Source: Streptomyces sp. WMMC940 (GTDB lineage: Bacteria; Actinomycetota; Actinomycetes; Streptomycetales; Streptomycetaceae). Taken from it: 64,000 bases of DNA. Made by a program: the position numbers and the translations under genes. The notes under the pieces are model-generated. The model saw nothing but the letters and a program-made list of their open reading frames with translations. It searched no databases and was not told where the DNA came from. Positions 60,423-64,000 of the stretch are shown piece by piece (within the stretch, counting starts at the first letter, position 1; each line of letters begins with the position of its first letter). Where the stretch lies: NCBI RefSeq assembly GCF_027460265.1, contig NZ_JAPZBC010000001.1, positions 6,684,001 through 6,748,000 of the forward strand, written 5' to 3'.

Positions 60423-61208
60423 GTGAGCTTGAGGATCGTTGTCTGTGTGAAGTACGTGCCCGACGCCACCGGCGACCGGCACTTCGCCGATGACCTGACC
60501 GTCGACCGCGACGACGTCGACGGTCTGCTGTCGGAGCTCGACGAGTACGCGGTCGAGCAGGCGCTGCAGATCGCCGATGAGGCGGACGACGCCGAGATCA
60601 CCGTGCTGACCGTCGGTCCGGAGGACGCCAAGGACGCGCTGCGCAAGGCGCTGTCCATGGGCGCCGACAAGGCCGTCCACGTCGAGGACGACGATCTGCA
60701 CGGCACCGACGTGATGGGCACGTCCCTGGTCCTGGCCAAGGCGATCGAGAAGACCGGTTACGACCTGGTCGTCTGCGGCATGGCCTCCACGGACGGCACC
60801 ATGGGCGTCCTCCCGGCGGTCCTGGCCGAGCGGCTCGGCGTTCCGCAGGTGACCCTGCTGTCGGAGGTATCCGTCGAGGACGGCACCGTCAAGGGCCGCC
60901 GTGACGGCGACACCGCTTCGGAGCAGCTGGAGGCGTCCCTCCCGGCGGTCGTGTCCGTGACGGACCAGTCGGGCGAGGCCCGCTACCCGTCCTTCAAGGG
61001 CATCATGGCCGCGAAGAAGAAGCCGGTGCAGTCGCTGGACCTGTCCGACCTCGACATCGAGGCGGAGGAGGTCGGCCTGGAGGGTGCCTGGACCGCGGTG
61101 GACTCCGCGGCCGAGCGTCCGGCCCGCACCGCGGGCACGATCGTCAAGGACGAGGGCGAGGGCGGCAAGCAGCTCGCGGAGTTCCTCGCGAGCCAGAAGT
61201 TCATCTGA
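60423..61208 (+). CDS. etfB: Electron transfer flavoprotein, beta subunit
   Basis: A 261-residue ETF beta chain. Features: IVVCVKYVPDATGDRHF at the start, LDEYAVEQALQIAD, VLTVGPEDAKDALRKALSMGADKAVHV (AMP-site fold) and the recognition-loop region VEDGTVKGRRDGDT with the end segment PSFKGIMAAKKKPV. GTG 60423 follows AGGAGAG. With etfA it takes electrons from acyl-CoA dehydrogenases such as that at 2071-3327 and passes them to the quinone pool. A small hairpin (60374-60390) lies in the leader. Confidence 0.96.
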   Translation: MSLRIVVCVKYVPDATGDRHFADDLTVDRDDVDGLLSELDEYAVEQALQIADEADDAEITVLTVGPEDAKDALRKALSMGADKAVHVEDDDLHGTDVMGTSLVLAKAIEKTGYDLVVCGMASTDGTMGVLPAVLAERLGVPQVTLLSEVSVEDGTVKGRRDGDTASEQLEASLPAVVSVTDQSGEARYPSFKGIMAAKKKPVQSLDLSDLDIEAEEVGLEGAWTAVDSAAERPARTAGTIVKDEGEGGKQLAEFLASQKFI

Positions 61209-61266
61209 GCTTCGGTCATCACCCCAACCGCCCCGCACACTTCGCAAGCAGGAGAGAAGAAGTCCC

Positions 61267-62241
61267 ATGGCTGAAGTTCTCGTCTACGTCGACCACGTGG
61301 ACGGCGCCGTCCGCAAGCCCACCCTGGAGCTGCTGACGCTGGCCCGCCGCATCGGCGAGCCCGTCGCCGTCGCGCTCGGCTCCGGTGCCGAGGCCACCGC
61401 CCCCGCCCTTGCCGAGCACGGCGCGGTGAAGGTCCTCACCGCCGACGCGCCCGAGTTCGCCGACTACCTGGTCGTGCCGAAGGTGGACGCGCTGCAGGCC
61501 GCGTACGAGGCGGTGTCCGCCGGCGGCTCCCTGGCCGCGGTGCTGGTGCCGTCCTCCGCCGAGGGCAAGGAGATCGCGGCCCGTCTCGCGGTCCGCATCG
61601 GCTCCGGCATCATCACCGACGCGGTCGACCTGGAGGCCGGCGACGAGGGTCCGGTCGCCACGCAGTCCGCGTTCGCCGCCGCCTTCACCACCAAGTCCCG
61701 CGTTTCCAAGGGCACCCCGGTCATCACGGTGAAGCCGAACTCGGCCCCCGTGGAGGCCGCCCCGGCCGCCGGCGCCGTCGAGGGGCTGAACGTCACCTTC
61801 GGTGACAAGGCGACCGGCACCAAGGTCGTCTCCCGTACCCCGCGCGAGTCGACCGGTCGCCCCGAGCTGACCGAGGCCGCGATCGTGGTCTCCGGCGGCC
61901 GCGGCGTCAACGGCGCCGAGAACTTCTCGGTGATCGAGGCGCTCGCCGACTCGCTCGGCGCGGCCGTCGGCGCCTCGCGCGCCGCCGTGGACGCCGGCTG
62001 GTACCCGCACTCCAACCAGGTCGGCCAGACCGGCAAGAGCGTCTCCCCGCAGCTGTACATCGCCTCCGGAATCTCCGGCGCGATCCAGCACCGGGCCGGT
62101 ATGCAGACCTCGAAGACGATCGTGGCGGTCAACAAGGACCCCGAGGCCCCGATCTTCGACCTGGTCGACTACGGCGTGGTCGGCGACCTGTTCGAGGTCG
62201 TCCCCCAGCTGACCGACGAGGTCAAGGCCCGCAAGGGCTGA
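61267..62241 (+). CDS. etfA: Electron transfer flavoprotein, alpha subunit
   Basis: A 324-residue ETF alpha chain. The FAD domain shows SGGRGVNGAENFSVIEALADSLGAAVGASRAAVDAGW, then VSPQLYIASGISGAIQHRAGM and the end FDLVDYGVVGDLFEVVPQL-type sequence. ATG 61267 follows GGAGAGAAG, 58 bp after etfB, so the two form an operon and the FAD-binding heterodimer. Confidence 0.96.
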   Translation: MAEVLVYVDHVDGAVRKPTLELLTLARRIGEPVAVALGSGAEATAPALAEHGAVKVLTADAPEFADYLVVPKVDALQAAYEAVSAGGSLAAVLVPSSAEGKEIAARLAVRIGSGIITDAVDLEAGDEGPVATQSAFAAAFTTKSRVSKGTPVITVKPNSAPVEAAPAAGAVEGLNVTFGDKATGTKVVSRTPRESTGRPELTEAAIVVSGGRGVNGAENFSVIEALADSLGAAVGASRAAVDAGWYPHSNQVGQTGKSVSPQLYIASGISGAIQHRAGMQTSKTIVAVNKDPEAPIFDLVDYGVVGDLFEVVPQLTDEVKARKG

Positions 62242-62313
62242 GTCGGGACAGCACGCCCGTCCGGGGCCGCACGGTGAAGCCACCGCGCGGCCCCGCGGCG
62301 TTCCGGGAGACCA

Positions 62314-62375
62314 TTGACGCAGGTCAGTCACCCCGATAGCTTCACCATACGGATTGCTGATTCCGTCAAGCGGAA
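62314..62375 (+). promoter_or_regulatory. Promoter and inverted repeats before the DUF6986 gene
   Basis: TTGACG (62314-62319), exactly 17 bp, TAGCTT (62337-62342). Just downstream is TTCCG-TCAAG-CGGAA (62361-62375), overlapped by ACGGA-N8-TCCGT. The TTCCG/CGGAA repeat has the look of an IclR-family operator; a repressor here would act just after the start site. Confidence 0.6.
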
Positions 62376-62401
62376 TGACGTGAGTGTGGGAGGGTGCCGA
62401 G

Positions 62402-63691
62402 ATGGGCCAGCAGGAGAAGGTGTCGACGAGCCTCGCCGGCGCGGTCGGCGAGGAGATCAGCACCTCCCTCGCGCCGGTGGACGCCGAACTCGCCCGCCGG
62501 TACCCGGGAGACCCCGGCACCCGCCAGCCCGTCCACACCGTCTACGTACCCGGCGACGCCTACGACGCCGGGACCATTCGCTCCTGGGGCGACCAGGCGC
62601 TCGCCGCGCTGGACGAGCACGCGCCGGACGCCGTGACCCTCGCGCGGGTGCTCGGGCTCCCCGACGACCTCGCGGAGCCCGTGTACAACCGGGTACGGGC
62701 GAAGCTGGAGCGCGAGCCCGTGGAGGATCTGCGGGTCGACTTCGAGGACGGCTACCACGGACGCGACGAGGACGCCGACGCCGCCCGCGCCGCCCGGCTG
62801 GTCTCCGAGGCGTACGCCCGTGGTGCTTCGGCGCCGTACACGGGCATCCGCATGAAGTGCATGGAGGCCGCCGTACGCGACCGCGGGATCCGCACCACCG
62901 ACGTGTTCCTGACCGGACTGATGGAGCACGGCGGGCTGCCCGGCGGACTCGTCCTCACCCTCCCGAAGGTGACCTACGCGGAGCAGGTCACGGCCTTCGT
63001 CCGGCTCCTCGAGGCCTTCGAGAAGGCCCACGGCCTCGACGCGGGCCGCATCGGGTTCGAGATCCAGATCGAGACCAGTCAGGCCATCCTCGCCGCCGAC
63101 GGCACCGCGACCGTCGCCCGGATGATCGACGCCGCCGAGGGCCGAGCCACCGGGCTCCACTACGGCACGTTCGACTACAGCGCCTGTCTCGGCGTCAGCG
63201 CGGCCCACCAGGCGAGCGACCATCCCGCCGCCGACCACGCCAAGGCGATCATGCAGGTCGCCGCCGCCGGCACCGGCGTCCGGGTCTCGGACGGCTCCAC
63301 CAACGTGCTGCCGGTCGGCGGCACCGACCACGTGCACGAGGCCTGGCGGCTCCACTACGGGCTGACGCGGCGCGCGCTGGCCCGCGCGTACTACCAGGGG
63401 TGGGACATGCACCCCGGCCACCTCCCGACCCGCTACGCCGCCGTGTTCGCGTTCTACCGCGAGGGCCTGGAGGCTGCGGCCGCACGCCTCGCCGCGTACG
63501 TCGCCCGGACCGAGGGCGACATCATGGACGAGCCCGCCACCGCCAAGGCGCTCAGCGGCCATCTGCTGCGGGGCCTGGACTGCGGTGCCCTCGACGACGC
63601 CGAGGTCGCGCGTCTCACCGGCCTCACCCGGTCCGAGCTCGACGCCTTCGCCCGGCCGCGCCGCGGCGATCTGACGGCCACCGCGCAGTAG
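62402..63691 (+). CDS. DUF6986 family protein (HpcH/HpaI aldolase-like)
   Basis: A 429-residue TIM-barrel-like protein related to citrate lyase beta/malyl-CoA lyase. Aldolase-type features: LRVDFEDGYHGRDEDADA (acidic metal residues), RMKCMEA, LTLPKVTYAEQV, EIQIETSQAILAADG (the I-E-T segment) and GLHYGTFDYSACLGV. ATG 62402 follows GGGAGGG. I recall such genes near allantoin or malate synthase genes in Streptomyces, so a C2/C3 unit cleavage is plausible; the substrate is unknown. Two inverted repeats and a good promoter precede it. Confidence 0.85.
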   Translation: MGQQEKVSTSLAGAVGEEISTSLAPVDAELARRYPGDPGTRQPVHTVYVPGDAYDAGTIRSWGDQALAALDEHAPDAVTLARVLGLPDDLAEPVYNRVRAKLEREPVEDLRVDFEDGYHGRDEDADAARAARLVSEAYARGASAPYTGIRMKCMEAAVRDRGIRTTDVFLTGLMEHGGLPGGLVLTLPKVTYAEQVTAFVRLLEAFEKAHGLDAGRIGFEIQIETSQAILAADGTATVARMIDAAEGRATGLHYGTFDYSACLGVSAAHQASDHPAADHAKAIMQVAAAGTGVRVSDGSTNVLPVGGTDHVHEAWRLHYGLTRRALARAYYQGWDMHPGHLPTRYAAVFAFYREGLEAAAARLAAYVARTEGDIMDEPATAKALSGHLLRGLDCGALDDAEVARLTGLTRSELDAFARPRRGDLTATAQ

Positions 63692-63807
63692 CCGCCGCCG
63701 GAACGGCCACCGCCGCCCACCAGGACGTTCGGCCGCAGGAGTCCCGCCGCGCCGACCGCGACCGGCTCCCGCAAGGGTCGGCGGGGCCCCGTCGGACGGA
63801 CGGGCCG

Positions 63808-64000
63808 TCAGGCGCCGGGCGGTGGCACCTCGCCCGAGCCCCGGGCCAGCAGCCGGGTCGTCAGCTGCACGCGCGCCGGTGCCTCCGAGACCCCGTCCAG
63901 CCGGCGGAACAGCCGCTCGGCGGCGGTACGGCCGAGCGCGGCGGCGTCCTGGGCGATCACCGTGATGCCCAGCAGGTCGGCGAGTTCGATGTCGTCGAAC
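63808..64000 (-). CDS. LacI-family transcriptional regulator (C-terminus only)
   Basis: The last 63 codons of a gene entering from the right edge. The sequence FDDIELADLLGITVIAQD, then AAERLFRRLDGV and TTRLLARGSGE matches the end of LacI/GalR effector domains (F-D-D-x-E-L-A-D, L-x-x-R-x-S). The DNA-binding part lies outside the window. It is convergent with the DUF6986 gene. Confidence 0.85.
   Translation of the reverse strand, partial: FDDIELADLLGITVIAQDAAALGRTAAERLFRRLDGVSEAPARVQLTTRLLARGSGEVPPPGA

Noticed and set aside
1..64000. CRISPR arrays, tRNA or rRNA genes, insertion sequences, prophage or conjugative elements
   Set aside because: I looked for regularly spaced repeats, tRNA-like cloverleaf ends, transposases and integrases and saw none.

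Overview
The window is chromosomal DNA of a high-GC actinomycete and almost certainly a Streptomyces. Coding regions use G/C at nearly all third positions, GTG and even TTG starts are frequent, start and stop codons often overlap as ATGA or GTGA, and -10 boxes of the TAGCGT/TACAAT type occur. The gene content fits: MurT, a DUF3516-type helicase, UdgX, DUF6421, DUF6986, a DUF5134-like protein, an LppU-like protein and an HSP90/TPR pair. I see no tRNA, rRNA, CRISPR array, transposase or prophage gene, and no biosynthetic gene cluster. It reads as ordinary chromosome with many small regulator-target modules.

Layout. 0-16.5 kb: a partial murT, peptide deformylase, a TetR regulator facing an acyl-CoA dehydrogenase through an inverted-repeat promoter, glutathione peroxidase, an LppU-like protein, a large Ski2-like helicase, a YdjM-like hydrolase, a TMEM175-like channel, a MarR/ABC exporter pair, a short MltG-like protein, a flavin monooxygenase, an ALDH7-type aldehyde dehydrogenase and a decayed FAD oxidoreductase. 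16.5-23.5 kb: yjbQ, an unknown helical protein, and an HSP90-family chaperone translationally coupled to a 1005-residue TPR protein. 23.9-29.0 kb: a five-gene operon (binding protein, permease, ATPase, FhuF-like 2Fe-2S protein, unknown protein) behind a cobalamin riboswitch, so most likely vitamin B12 uptake. 29.4-33.4 kb: Lrp/AsnC regulator, UdgX coupled to a low-affinity iron permease-like protein, and a FUSC membrane protein.

33.7-45.5 kb: a stand-alone nitric oxide synthase oxygenase, a lactonase-like beta-propeller, a degenerate CbiX-like protein, an N-acetylglucosamine kinase-like ATPase coupled to Ung, a BNR-repeat protein, an old yellow enzyme, OhrR/Ohr, an ArsR regulator whose operator also occurs twice before the old yellow enzyme, an FprA-like reductase and a DUF305 lipoprotein. 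45.5-53.3 kb: LVIVD-repeat secreted protein, TetR, HAD hydrolase, PAP2, orphan M56 peptidase, DUF5134-like protein, VOC protein and GNAT divergent around a 68-bp perfect palindrome, and a glycerophosphodiesterase. 53.7-64 kb: a DUF6421-SDR-threonine-aldolase operon with a structured leader, a B3/4 protein, a PlsC-like acyltransferase, a thioredoxin with a damaged N-terminus, flavin reductase, etfBA, a DUF6986 protein and the end of a LacI regulator.

Themes: redox and peroxide defence (GPx, Ohr/OhrR, old yellow enzyme, flavin reductase, thioredoxin, NOS, FprA), uracil repair (UdgX and Ung), and acyl-CoA oxidation (the acyl-CoA dehydrogenase needs the ETF encoded at 60.4-62.2 kb). The least described pieces are the HSP90-TPR pair, the FhuF-like and unknown proteins under B12 control, the DUF6421 operon, the ArsR/old-yellow-enzyme regulon and the 68-bp palindrome.
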